A DNA stretch of 64,000 bases from Microcoleus vaginatus HSN003 (GTDB lineage Bacteria > Cyanobacteriota > Cyanobacteriia > Cyanobacteriales > Microcoleaceae): contig NZ_CP031705.1 of the NCBI RefSeq assembly GCF_022701255.1, positions 6,324,001 to 6,388,000 of the forward strand. Direction: 5' to 3'. The position numbers and the translations under genes were made by a program. The notes below the pieces were generated by a model, which saw only the letters and a program-made list of their open reading frames with translations, ran no database searches and had not been told where the DNA came from. Shown here piece by piece: positions 28,026-36,459 of this stretch. Position 1 is the stretch's first letter; the number at the start of each line of letters is the position of its first letter.

Positions 28026-28712
28026 ATGCACTTATTAATTCCTGCAGCAGGTTCGGGGCGACGGATGGGGAGTCAGCGGAACAAACTGCTGCTGACTTTG
28101 CTGGGAAAACCTTTGCTGAGTTGGACTTTGGCTGCGGCTGAAGCTTCGCAGCACATTAGCTGGATTGGCATCATGGGTCAGCCAGACGATTTTCCTGATT
28201 TTAAAGCAATTCTGAGCGATTTATCTTTGGTTAAGCCCGTGGAACTGATTCAAGGAGGCGCCACCAGGCAAGAGTCAGTTTACAACGGTTTGCAGGCTTT
28301 GCCGCCGAATGCCGATCGAGTGTTGATTCACGACGGAGCCCGATGTTTGGCAACTCCTGAATTGTTCGATCGATCTGCAGAGGCCCTCTTGAGCTGTCCA
28401 GCCTTGATTGTCGCCATCCCGGTCAAGGATACGATTAAGGTCGTAGATGAGCGTCGGATCGTGCGAGACACCCCAGACAGAAGCAATTTATGGGCTGCTC
28501 AGACTCCCCAAGGATTTGAAGTGAAATTGTTAAAGCAGTGTCACCAAGAAGGGCGACAAAAAGGTTGGGAAGTTACAGACGATGCGGCTTTGTTTGAAAA
28601 ATGCGGTTTACCAGTGCAAATTGTGGAGGGAGAAGAGACGAATTTGAAAGTCACAACGCCCGTAGATTTAGCACTAGCTGAATTTATTTTGCGGCAAAGA
28701 TACGGGGAATAA
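28026..28712 (+). CDS. ispD: 2-C-methyl-D-erythritol 4-phosphate cytidylyltransferase IspD
   Basis: A 228-residue enzyme that joins CTP to 2-C-methyl-D-erythritol 4-phosphate in the MEP isoprenoid pathway. The signature MHLLIPAAGSGRRMGSQRNK holds the glycine-rich CTP loop with its catalytic Arg and Lys. VLIHDGARC, VAIPVKDTIK, LWAAQTPQGF and VTDDAALFE are also family motifs. I start at the ATG at 28026 because the motif begins there; a GTG at 28008 adds only six residues without a better ribosome site. Length is normal. It supplies precursors of carotenoids, phytol and quinones. Confidence 0.95.
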   Translation: MHLLIPAAGSGRRMGSQRNKLLLTLLGKPLLSWTLAAAEASQHISWIGIMGQPDDFPDFKAILSDLSLVKPVELIQGGATRQESVYNGLQALPPNADRVLIHDGARCLATPELFDRSAEALLSCPALIVAIPVKDTIKVVDERRIVRDTPDRSNLWAAQTPQGFEVKLLKQCHQEGRQKGWEVTDDAALFEKCGLPVQIVEGEETNLKVTTPVDLALAEFILRQRYGE

Positions 28713-28797
28713 TTTTGAATTGTGTAATGGGGAAGGCGACTCAGCTATGTTGTCGTCATTAGGATAAAGTCTGTAATACAAGTGGAGGAGGAAAAGA

Positions 28798-29127
28798 ATG
28801 CAATATAGCGGTAAATGGCGGAGCACAGAGATGGAACTGTGGGATAGTGATTACTTGGACATGGAGGTTGAAGCGTATATCGAGATTGAGCCTACGGGTT
28901 CAGGAGAATTTCAATTCGGTTTAGTATCAGGTCAAATTGACGGCGAAGTCGTAAAAGATGAAAAGGATCAGCGATTTGAGTTTACATGGGACGGTAATGA
29001 TGAGAACGATCCTGCATTTGGTAGCGGTTGGCTCAAATTAAAGGATAAAAATTCGGTAGATGGTCGAGTCAAATTCCACCAAGGCGATAGTTCTAGTCTG
29101 GTGGCTAAGCGCATTAGTAGTAAATAA
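28798..29127 (+). CDS. Small acidic hypothetical protein
   Basis: A 109-residue protein with a strong ribosome-binding site (GGAGGAGG at 28783-28790). It is acidic, without signal peptide or membrane segment, and has alternating hydrophobic residues suggesting a beta-rich fold: EVEAYIEIEPTGSGEFQFGL, then GQIDGEV, FEFTWDG and SGWLKLKDKN. I recognise it only as a conserved hypothetical type seen in bacteria. It is 85 bp after ispD on the same strand but probably separate. Function unknown. Confidence 0.75.
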   Translation: MQYSGKWRSTEMELWDSDYLDMEVEAYIEIEPTGSGEFQFGLVSGQIDGEVVKDEKDQRFEFTWDGNDENDPAFGSGWLKLKDKNSVDGRVKFHQGDSSSLVAKRISSK

Positions 29128-29177
29128 GCGACACACTTAATGCTTTAAAAGTGACTTTTTGAGCGATTTACTTACTT

Positions 29178-29282
29178 GTTCCCAGGAAGAGCCTGGTAAC
29201 GCAAATCCGAAGGCTCTGCCTCCAATTTTCCTCTCGCGAGGCAGAGACTCTAGAAATGGGTTCTCAGGCTCTTCCTGGGAAC
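29178..29282. repeat. Inverted intergenic repeat (GTTCCCAGGAAGAGCCT type)
   Basis: A 105-bp element bounded by GTTCCCAGGAAGAGCCT and its inverse AGGCTCTTCCTGGGAAC, with a second internal pairing AGGCTCTGCCTCC / CGAGGCAGAGACTC. A related piece GGCTCTGCCTGGGAACCAG occurs at about 32600, followed by the same AGTTAAA, so the family is dispersed. It overlaps a minus-strand open frame of 95 codons that I do not accept as a gene. Confidence 0.7.
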
Positions 29283-29514
29283 CAGTTAAAATTTCTTTGT
29301 TAGAAATCTCCTGAGAGTCCCTGGCAAGGTGTTGCTGATCAAGTCTGAATCCCACTAAAAACCGACCTGAACCATGCTTGATTCGAGTTTGGACAAATGT
29401 TATAGGTAGACCTTTTTCCATCAAAGATGAGGATTTAGCGACTACCTATAGCGTGATTTTAGGTTTTGTCCAAACTCTAAATGCTTCAGCGCTGTAGTGA
29501 ACACGAGAAACTTA

Positions 29515-30315
29515 TCACCATCCAAACCTCTGGTAGACCTCCTCCAACCAGTTGATGATACGTGGATGATTTAAAATACTATTGAGCATGGCATTACCCG
29601 AAAGATAGAACGAGGTGCAGGTTGTTCGGAAAAACCTTCCCGAAAACAACTGTTGATATTTCCCAATAATGCGACTTCTAGAGTTGATAAAATCTTGACT
29701 TATTTTTCCTGGTGACAAGTGATGAATATGGAAATCCACCACATATGCAGAATATCCACGCATGGCAGCCATAAAACATAAATCAAACCCATATAAATGA
29801 AATCCATCTAGGTCCCTAGATGTCCCCAAATTAGCATCTTTGCGTACTAGGATAAAGTTCTCATCCAAGGATTGAACCTTCACGGGAAATCCCCCAGTGT
29901 TATTATCGCCATGGGGGTCTGTAAGCCTTAGCGAGAGACCTCCGAGGGATTTTCCCCCTGCATTTCCTAACAGTGCCCACTGCGGATCAAGTTTATTCAA
30001 TTCAGCAATACAATTTTCCAATTGGGCAAGGTTGTGATTGACCAATACAATATCCTGATGGCAAATGATGATATACCGACCTTTTGCCATCCTCAGAAAC
30101 TCGTTAATCCCAGAATAGGCATCGGCTGCATTTGTGATGCTATTATCGATATACAAATACTCAGTAATATCGGAAGCAAAACCCGCTTGGACAAAGGACT
30201 CTAACATTTGCTGATAGAGAGCTTTATCCGTTAATAACGTGCAAATTGAATACCTTGGCAAAACTGTTTCGTTTACCAAGGTTCTAAGATCCGTTGCTTT
30301 AATATGATGATGCAT
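29515..30315 (-). CDS. GT2-like glycosyltransferase
   Basis: A 266-residue protein from the ATG at 30315 (MHHHIKATDLRT). It resembles single-domain family 2 glycosyltransferases of the GT-A fold: a nucleotide-binding start (YSICTLLTDKALYQQMLESF), a DxD-like IDNSITNAADAYSGIN and ICHQDIVLV, the mid block NFILVRKDA and the acceptor-site block DGFHLYGFDLCFMA, then VDFHIHHLSPGK. The expected role is transfer of a sugar to a surface polysaccharide or protein. Substrates are unknown. It stands alone next to a decayed transposon, which may indicate acquired DNA. Confidence 0.72.
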   Translation of the reverse strand: MHHHIKATDLRTLVNETVLPRYSICTLLTDKALYQQMLESFVQAGFASDITEYLYIDNSITNAADAYSGINEFLRMAKGRYIIICHQDIVLVNHNLAQLENCIAELNKLDPQWALLGNAGGKSLGGLSLRLTDPHGDNNTGGFPVKVQSLDENFILVRKDANLGTSRDLDGFHLYGFDLCFMAAMRGYSAYVVDFHIHHLSPGKISQDFINSRSRIIGKYQQLFSGRFFRTTCTSFYLSGNAMLNSILNHPRIINWLEEVYQRFGW

Positions 30316-30493
30316 TTTTACAAGACACCTTGTAGTTGAAAACAGCAAAATTCAGATATGCACGGAAAGAGACTATTTGCAAAAGAGTAGATGCTCCCTC
30401 ACCTTGTTGAGAGAGAAGAGCCCACACTAGCTCCCCTTAAGCAGGAGATTTCAGTGAAGTCTAGCTTAGATTATATCATAAAAAATCGGTATT

Positions 30494-32039
30494 ATACCAA
30501 ATCCGGGTTACTTACCCCCTTTATGATGGCGAAAAAAAACTTCACTCGCTTGTGTGCTTTTAAAAAACCCAACTAGGGAGGATTTTTTGAAGAAAGCTGT
30601 CGCCAATTTCCAGAAAGGAGCTGGTTCAACCATTAGTAAACAAGTGAATATAGTCGCGCTCGCCAGCCTCAGGCTCGTGGATAGTCATGTGAAATAAATT
30701 CACCGCCCAACCAGCGGTTAGCCTTCACAAGGCAAGCAGTTTTGTGATCACCAATAATAATTGGTCAGATTTTTGAGGGGTTGTGTCATAGTTGCTGATA
30801 AAATTTGACCACGTTCTCCGAGAACTGCTTTCAAGTCTTGTATTTTGTCAAAACTTTTATTGACTAATGGTTCATCAGCCACAGACCAAAGCCTTTCCGA
30901 TGGCTGAATTTCGGGAGAGTAAGGTGGTAAATACTCTCCATAAATTCCTGATGGTAGAATCACTGCGTCACTCCTATGCCAGCCAGCTCGTTCCATGACT
31001 AACAGGATTTTTTTCGAGGTGCCACCTCCTGTTTGTAAGGCAAAGTTTTCTCATACTAAATTCAACCATTCTATATTAACTCTCGGCTTGGGATAAACCA
31101 TTCGGTTTGACCAGTGGGAGGATTGACAAATCAGTGAAAATACACCCATTCGTAGCGATGCAAACCAACTGCCGATGGTCTTTCTCGGGGGCTCATACTT
31201 TACGGATGATTGGTGGCATTCTACTCTATGTTCGTCGAATGACCAGACCTCTATTTGATGTGAAGGAAACTCTTTTTGTACATCCTTCACTGGATTGGAC
31301 AGTTTTTTGAAAGAGTTCCTGCTCAATTAGCTCTCCATCTTTATGCCAATGGGGAGGTCTTGGAGGTGAGTAACCGGACTTTTTTAGGTATTCCCAACCC
31401 CTCTGTTTCCAGACTTGTTGTCTCCCGGTTTTTTGGGCAATCCATAATGCAACTTTGGACCCGATCGCCTCTACCTTGATCGGGCGATCCTCCTTTCAAA
31501 CTTAAATGCAGTTCTTCTAATTGAAGAGTGTTGAGTAAGGCATGGCTGGGGCGCTTTTTCGGGGGGAGTTTTTTCCGCAGGAGCGCTATCTTTCCTTGTT
31601 AGTTATAGCCCTTACCTATTTGTTTAGCATAGTCATAATTAATGCCGATTACTTTGGCTGCCTCTTTAATAGTCCAGCCGAGCGAAATTAACCACAGTAA
31701 TTACCAACGACGACCTTCTACTGGGTGAGTTGCTTCTCGATAACGATTTTTAAGTTCAAAAGATCTAAAGTAGGGTTCTAGATGTGCCACTATGCGTCAT
31801 CTTTTTGTTTGAACCATGAACTGATATTGATGAGCGTAGTTGATGAACGCCGCCCGCTGTTGTATCGATCGCCCGCTGTTGTATCGATCGCACCGTCCAC
31901 CCCTTCGGTTCATCAACACCGGACGAAGAGGGTTAACCAGACCCAGATTCCATCAGTCATTACATCACTGGTGAGCGTGCTGGTGGTAGCTGGATTCTGT
32001 TCGCCATCATAAACGGGGTAACTAACCCGGATTTGGTAT
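30494..32039 (-). mobile_element. Degenerate transposon with 38-bp terminal inverted repeats
   Basis: A 1546-bp segment bounded by near-perfect 38-bp inverted repeats, 30494-30531 and 32002-32039, each starting ATACCAAATCCGGGTTA and ending in TTTATGATGGCG; only two positions differ. Inside is a decayed IS630-type transposase on the minus strand. A 19-bp unit, CGCCCGCTGTTGTATCGAT, is duplicated in tandem at 31851-31888. The flanks are AT-rich with TA next to the ends, as expected for the group, but the exact target copy is ambiguous. Confidence 0.75.
30748..31786 (-). pseudogene. IS630-family transposase remnant
   Basis: The minus strand reads as a broken IS630-type transposase. Near 31786 the N-terminal region is AHLEPYFRSFELKNRYREAT and an in-frame stop follows GRRW. 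The middle has VALWIAQKTGRQQVWKQRGW and GEYLKKSGYSPPRP-type text. 31051-31326 contains VQKEFPSHQIEVWSFDEHRV with the first catalytic Asp. 30748-30996 contains GEYLPPYSPEIQPSERLWSV with the catalytic Glu. The parts are in different frames with at least one stop, so it is non-functional. Confidence 0.82.
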
Positions 32040-32200
32040 TAGATTGGACTTTGGACAAACGAAATTGCCCAGCTACCCAAATAGCTGAGTCCAAAAGCAA
32101 GTCATCAAGCTCAAGTCAGCAATTTTTACTCGTTTCCAGGCTCTCTGTGCCCGTTGGTGACAGCTTAAGCTGAAGTTCCCCGAGGCCGGGAACTTCAGGC

Positions 32201-32569
32201 TTGCCTCCAGCTCCATGGTGTCAGGTAATCGGGTCTGTAAGGTGTGAAAGAGGAGCAACATGGGAAAACGACGTACAATCAACCCAGATCATATTCCCGA
32301 TCGGAATGTACCAGCTCGCCTCAACTGAAGCGGTATTACTGGATGTGGCTGATGCCGTGGCTGATGAATTAGAACTCTCTACTGAGCAGATTTCTTTAGA
32401 AATGTTATTTCGCGGATTCTCTCACTTTAACCATGCCTATTCTTGCGGCAAGGCGTCCGATCATATCGCCTATTTTACTGCCAGGGAGAACCAGGATTGG
32501 AGGATTGTCAAATATGAGCATAAATCCAGGAGCCGACAACCGTTAAATATGTCTACCTATCCCATTTGA
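32201..32569 (+). pseudogene. Probable transposase-derived fragment
   Basis: A 122-codon open frame, more coherent than its surroundings from about residue 20 (ATWENDVQSTQIIFPIGMYQ, then EAVLLDVADAVADELELS and ARENQDWRIVKYEHKSRSRQ). It lies between the decayed transposon and another copy of the GGCTCTGCCTGGGAACC repeat. The upstream 150 bp hold partly related text broken by stops. I suspect the C-terminal end of an old transposase or other accessory gene but do not recognise the family. Low confidence that it is expressed. Confidence 0.35.
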
Positions 32570-32661
32570 CATTGGTGACAAATTAGGAAGTTGTCACCAA
32601 TGGGCTCTGCCTGGGAACCAGTTAAAGCACAAATAACAATAACCAATAACCAATTGACCAC

Positions 32662-33594
32662 TTAAGAAGGATTAATCGCAAACTCGCCTTCACAATCAAC
32701 CTCTGCGGCACTTTTAACTAAATCCAAAAACGCAAAGACGGCCGGAATTAACAACCCATCCCTCAAAACAGCCACCCCAATTACCCTTTCAAAATCCGCA
32801 GGCAAACTGCAAACTTTCACCGAAGTAGGTATCGGTTCCGCCGCCAAACGGGGGAGAATTGCTGTACCCAAACCTTGCATCACCATACTGACAATAGTTG
32901 AATCTTCGCTGAGTTCGTAAGCGATATTTAAGGGAAACCCCGAAGTTGTCAAATATTTTCGCAGTGGTACAGAACAAGCATTTTCGGCCGGCTGCAAAAT
33001 CAACGGATAAGCCGCTAATTCTTCCCAGGTAATCTTAGCACTTGACAATTTCGCACTTGGCGGCAGCAACACAACATCTTGATCCCGCAAAATTTCCCTC
33101 GTTTCAAATTCATCGGAGATGGGAAGAGAGACAAAGCCGATGTCTGCTTTGCCCGATCGCAAAGCCTCTTCCACAGCTTGGGTATAATAAACTTCGGTAA
33201 TGCTAACCGTAATTTTGGGAAAGCAACTGCGAAATTTAGCAATAATACCCGGTAGGATATGAGTTGCGACACTCCGAAAAGTAACTATCCGTACCTGGCC
33301 TCCCTGCAAACCTTTTTCTAAATGGGCTTCTTTGATCATCATTTCTAAGGCGCAGGCTATTTGACGCCCGTGACTCACTACCCTTTCCCCCACTGGCGTC
33401 AGTTGAGCACCGTGTCGCCCTCGGTGGAACAATTGCACTCCCAATTCTGTTTCTAAAGAGGCGATGGCGTGGCTGACGGCGGACTGGGACAGTTCCAATT
33501 GCAAAGCCGCCTCGCTAAAGTTTTCACAGTCTGCTACAGCTATCAAAGCTTGAATTTGAGAGAGTTTCATCCGCCGCGTATTGATTTCGTTCAT
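32662..33594 (-). CDS. LysR-family transcriptional regulator
   Basis: About 310 residues from the ATG at 33594; the ATG at 33570 (MKLSQIQALIAV) is equally plausible. The N-terminal winged helix is typical: IQALIAVADCENFSEAALQL and ELSQSAVSHAIASLETELG, with the wing LFHRGRHGAQLTPVG. A periplasmic-binding-like effector domain follows (VRIVTFRSVATHILPGIIAK, IGFVSLPISDEFE, MVMQGLGTAILPRLA). LysR regulators bind a small co-inducer and often control a divergent gene. The plus-strand neighbour starting at 33856 is the nearest candidate target. The co-inducer cannot be inferred. Confidence 0.92.
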   Translation of the reverse strand: MNEINTRRMKLSQIQALIAVADCENFSEAALQLELSQSAVSHAIASLETELGVQLFHRGRHGAQLTPVGERVVSHGRQIACALEMMIKEAHLEKGLQGGQVRIVTFRSVATHILPGIIAKFRSCFPKITVSITEVYYTQAVEEALRSGKADIGFVSLPISDEFETREILRDQDVVLLPPSAKLSSAKITWEELAAYPLILQPAENACSVPLRKYLTTSGFPLNIAYELSEDSTIVSMVMQGLGTAILPRLAAEPIPTSVKVCSLPADFERVIGVAVLRDGLLIPAVFAFLDLVKSAAEVDCEGEFAINPS

Positions 33595-33855
33595 AGCGTT
33601 TGTGCCAGTAGTACCCAAATTGTCACAAGGGCTTCGATATATCGATTTTATTCATACAACCTATGCAAGCAATGCTTTGATTGTGAATTGCCCCAGAGTT
33701 AAGGTTAATTTATCAGGTAACAGATAGACTTTTACAGAACTTGCACGACAACAATATTGTGCTGTAATTGCGATGAAGATATTGCAGTTAAAAGGGATCT
33801 TTTGTAATTTTATTGTTGCAATTTTTGTATGAGTTATCACTTGAAGGTGTTGGCT

Positions 33856-34149
33856 ATGTCTACTTACAAAAATCGGATATATCCCCGAATAATGAGGTTT
33901 TTTTCGATTGCCGATCGAGCTAAACCATCCGAAAAACCGAAAGGGCAATCTCTCTTTTTAGCTATAAATCAAATTGGGCAGTTTTTGCTCTACCTCATTC
34001 CTGGTGAGGACGAACTGAGAATTGGGCAGACGTGCGATCGCTATGGTAACACTTGGTGGCACGGTTGCGATCGCGCGACTGGTCGTTCTACCTGCGTGGC
34101 GACGGATGATGAAATGCGCGCTTGGATCGATCGGCGTTATTGCCAATAG
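33856..34149 (+). CDS. Small conserved hypothetical protein, Cys/Trp-rich C terminus
   Basis: A 97-residue protein starting at the ATG at 33856 (MSTYKNRIYPRIMRFFSIAD); the frame is open to 33829. The N terminus is basic, the middle is hydrophobic (SLFLAINQIGQFLLYLIPGE), and the C-terminal part TCDRYGNTWWHGCDRATGRS is followed by DDEMRAWIDRRY. This tail recurs in small cyanobacterial hypothetical proteins, as far as I recall. No known domain. Its position divergent to the LysR gene makes it a possible target of that regulator. Confidence 0.6.
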   Translation: MSTYKNRIYPRIMRFFSIADRAKPSEKPKGQSLFLAINQIGQFLLYLIPGEDELRIGQTCDRYGNTWWHGCDRATGRSTCVATDDEMRAWIDRRYCQ

Positions 34150-34199
34150 TAGTGTGTGCGTTGCGTGGAAATGAAGTGAAATACAGTTTTCGATTAGCA

Positions 34200-34246
34200 A
34201 TTACCCATTAGCAATTACCCATTACCAATTATCCATTACCAAGTAG
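34200..34246. repeat. Short tandem repeat, CCATTA(G/C)CAATTA units
   Basis: A run of degenerate units ATTACCCATTAGCAATTACC and variants directly upstream of the next gene's ribosome site. It belongs to the short tandem repeats frequent in the gaps of filamentous cyanobacteria. Confidence 0.6.
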
Positions 34247-34254
34247 GAGATGCT

Positions 34255-34518
34255 ATGCTTCAAATATCTTCCGAATGTGCAGCGCCAGCTCGCATTATTG
34301 TGATGGAAAACGAGGTATATAGATTGCCTCAAACTCATCGAGAAATTAAAGTTGTGTCAGGAATTGCTTGGATCACGCTTGACCAACAGGACATCATCTT
34401 GGAAAGCCCTGAAAAAGCATCGCTTCCACCCAGCAAAAACTTTGCTCTCATCTCCCCTCTCAATAATATGCCACTGATTCTGGCCGTCTGGGAAGACAAA
34501 AACCCAGTCAGAACCTAG
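34255..34518 (+). CDS. Small DUF2917-like protein
   Basis: An 87-residue protein with GGAG upstream (about 34246) and an ATG at 34255. The core MENEVYRLPQTHREIKVVSG with GIAWITLDQQDIILES and LPPSKNFALISPLNNMPLIL resembles DUF2917-type beta-rich small proteins (a cupin-like jelly-roll strand pattern), where a W-I-T is followed by a DxxD-like turn. The match is by eye and not certain. No signal peptide. Function unknown. Confidence 0.55.
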   Translation: MLQISSECAAPARIIVMENEVYRLPQTHREIKVVSGIAWITLDQQDIILESPEKASLPPSKNFALISPLNNMPLILAVWEDKNPVRT

Positions 34519-34599
34519 GGATTGAGAAAAAATTCGGCAGGAACACCCCAAAAAGCTCTATCTTAATAGTTATCACTTAGCTATTGGAGGACTCGATCG

Positions 34600-35688
34600 G
34601 TGCACAGCCGCTCTTACCACTTCAGCTATCTCGCAGCTATAAGTATTGTCTTATCGCCCGCACTCAGCTTGCTGGCAATTTCAGACGCTCTAGCTTATGC
34701 CCCAATTATCAATGCGAGGCGCACCCAAGCGAGCGATTCCCTACGGGATAACTTCGCTTCACTGGCTCAGGCAACAGACCCCAAAACGCAAGCAGACGAA
34801 CTCTTTGAAACAGGAGTAACACAGCACCGCGAGGGTTTGTTTCGAGAAGCAATCGAGAGTTTTGAGCAAGTTTTGGCAATTCGCAAGCAACTCGGCGACC
34901 AAGCCGGAATCGGAGAAACCCTCAACAATATGGGGGAAGTCTATGGCGAAATGGGTTTGAGGCCCAAAGCTTTGGAAGTTCTGCAGCAAGCTTTAGTCAT
35001 TCACCGAGAAATCAGCGGAGGGCGTCGTATTGCGCGCACTCTCAATCTCATCGGTTTCGTTAACCGGATTGGGGACAATTTTTCCGAAGCGATGAAACTG
35101 CACCAAGAAGCTTTGGAACTTGCCAAAACTAACGACGACCAAGTTGAAATTGGAGAATCGCTCCACAACATCGCGGCCGTGTACACAGAACAGGTAGATT
35201 ACGCCAAGGCGATCGAATTTTACCAGCAAGCGCGGACAATTCGCACGGCCGTCGGCGATCAGCGCGATTTAGGCCGTACCCTCAATAACATGGGCGGCGT
35301 CTACTACAACATCGGCGACTTTAATAGAGCGATGGAATTTTACCACCAAGCTTTAGCAATTCGCCGGGAAATCGGAGACCGGGCTGGCGTCGGCCGCCTC
35401 CTCAACAACATGGCACTTACCTCTCGCAAACTCGGCAAAGATACTCAAGCGCTGATCTATTTTCAGCAAGCAATACCGATGTTAGAAGCAATCGGCGACA
35501 AGACAAGTATCGGACGCTTGCTCAACAATATGGGCGCAATTCATGAAAGTCTCGGTCAATATCCTCAAGCTCTTGAATCCTACGAGGGAGCTTTAAAAAT
35601 TGCCCGCGATGGCGGTGATAAAGTCGGAGAAACTACAGCGATGGAGGGCATTAAGCGATTGTCTTCCGGTCAGCTTGTACCGCAATAA
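34600..35688 (+). CDS. Exported TPR repeat protein
   Basis: A 362-residue protein started at GTG 34600, supported by GGAGG at 34586-34590. Residues 1-33 form a signal peptide (YLAAISIVLSPALSLLAISD, then ALA). About seven TPR units follow from residue 65 on, of the TPR_12 type with 40-residue spacing and the recurring text LNNMGxVYxxxGxxxxALEF and ALAIRREIGDRAGVGR. TPR stacks bind other proteins; this one should act in the periplasm or at the cell surface. The neighbours give no partner. Tandem TPR proteins of this kind are abundant in filamentous cyanobacteria. Confidence 0.88.
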   Translation: MHSRSYHFSYLAAISIVLSPALSLLAISDALAYAPIINARRTQASDSLRDNFASLAQATDPKTQADELFETGVTQHREGLFREAIESFEQVLAIRKQLGDQAGIGETLNNMGEVYGEMGLRPKALEVLQQALVIHREISGGRRIARTLNLIGFVNRIGDNFSEAMKLHQEALELAKTNDDQVEIGESLHNIAAVYTEQVDYAKAIEFYQQARTIRTAVGDQRDLGRTLNNMGGVYYNIGDFNRAMEFYHQALAIRREIGDRAGVGRLLNNMALTSRKLGKDTQALIYFQQAIPMLEAIGDKTSIGRLLNNMGAIHESLGQYPQALESYEGALKIARDGGDKVGETTAMEGIKRLSSGQLVPQ

Positions 35689-35726
35689 TGACTGTTAGTT
35701 GCTATAACAATCAATCAATATAAGCT

Positions 35727-36236
35727 ATGGATATCCGTACCGAAAAGCCAGAAGATGTGGAAGCTGTTCGCAACATTAATATTCTGGCATTCGGGCGAGA
35801 AAATGAGGCTAAGTTAGTCGATCGATTGCGGGGAATTGCATCTACATTTTCCTTCCTTGCGGTACAAGCCGATCGCATTGTCGGACACATTTTCTTCAGT
35901 TTGGTTGCGGTTGAAGGAAAATGTTCTAGCAATTTGTCGATTCTGGGGTTGGCACCAGTCGCAGTTCTACCAAACTATCAGCGCCAAGGTATAGGAACGC
36001 TGCTGATCCAGCACGGTTTAAAAGAGTGCGGGCGATCGGGAGTTCAGGCAGTGGTTGTGCTTGGTCATCCAGATTTTTATTCGCGTTTTGGGTTTATTCC
36101 TGCTAGCAGAAAGAGCTTGAAATGTGAATATGATGTGTCCGATGAGGCTTTTATGGTGTTGGAATTAGAAAATGGAGCTTTGCAGGATTGCAGCGGAACG
36201 GTGAAGTATCGATCGGAGTTTAGTCTATGCGAGTGA
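35727..36236 (+). CDS. GNAT-family N-acetyltransferase
   Basis: A 169-residue acetyl-CoA-dependent acetyltransferase of the YhbS-like branch. It begins MDIRTEKPEDVEAVRNINIL; the acetyl-CoA loop is LPNYQRQGIGTLLIQHGLKE (Q/R-x-x-G-x-G/A pattern) and VVVLGHPDFYSRFGFIPASR is the conserved C-terminal block. The substrate is unknown. It lies 38 bp after the TPR gene on the same strand. Confidence 0.9.
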   Translation: MDIRTEKPEDVEAVRNINILAFGRENEAKLVDRLRGIASTFSFLAVQADRIVGHIFFSLVAVEGKCSSNLSILGLAPVAVLPNYQRQGIGTLLIQHGLKECGRSGVQAVVVLGHPDFYSRFGFIPASRKSLKCEYDVSDEAFMVLELENGALQDCSGTVKYRSEFSLCE

Positions 36237-36459
36237 TATTAATTCCGCCCTTCATCAGAATTATTCATCTCTCTGATCTCCCTCTGCGTTCTCTGCGTTC
36301 TCTGCGGTTAAATCATTCCGATGCAACCGGAACTGATCTGAGGAAGAAGTATCGTAAAAAATTATAAAAATAACATTTAGGAGTCAGAGTGGAAAGCGGT
36401 TGTGCTGTACTTGCCTTTGTGAACATAAAACCTGTCCAACTATTGCCCAGCAAAGTTAT

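Noticed and set aside
29137-29424. Minus-strand 95-codon open frame
   Set aside because: It runs across an inverted intergenic repeat and has no protein-like conservation visible.
30391-30576. Plus-strand 61-codon open frame
   Set aside because: It covers the left inverted end of the transposon; no ribosome site and no coherent composition.
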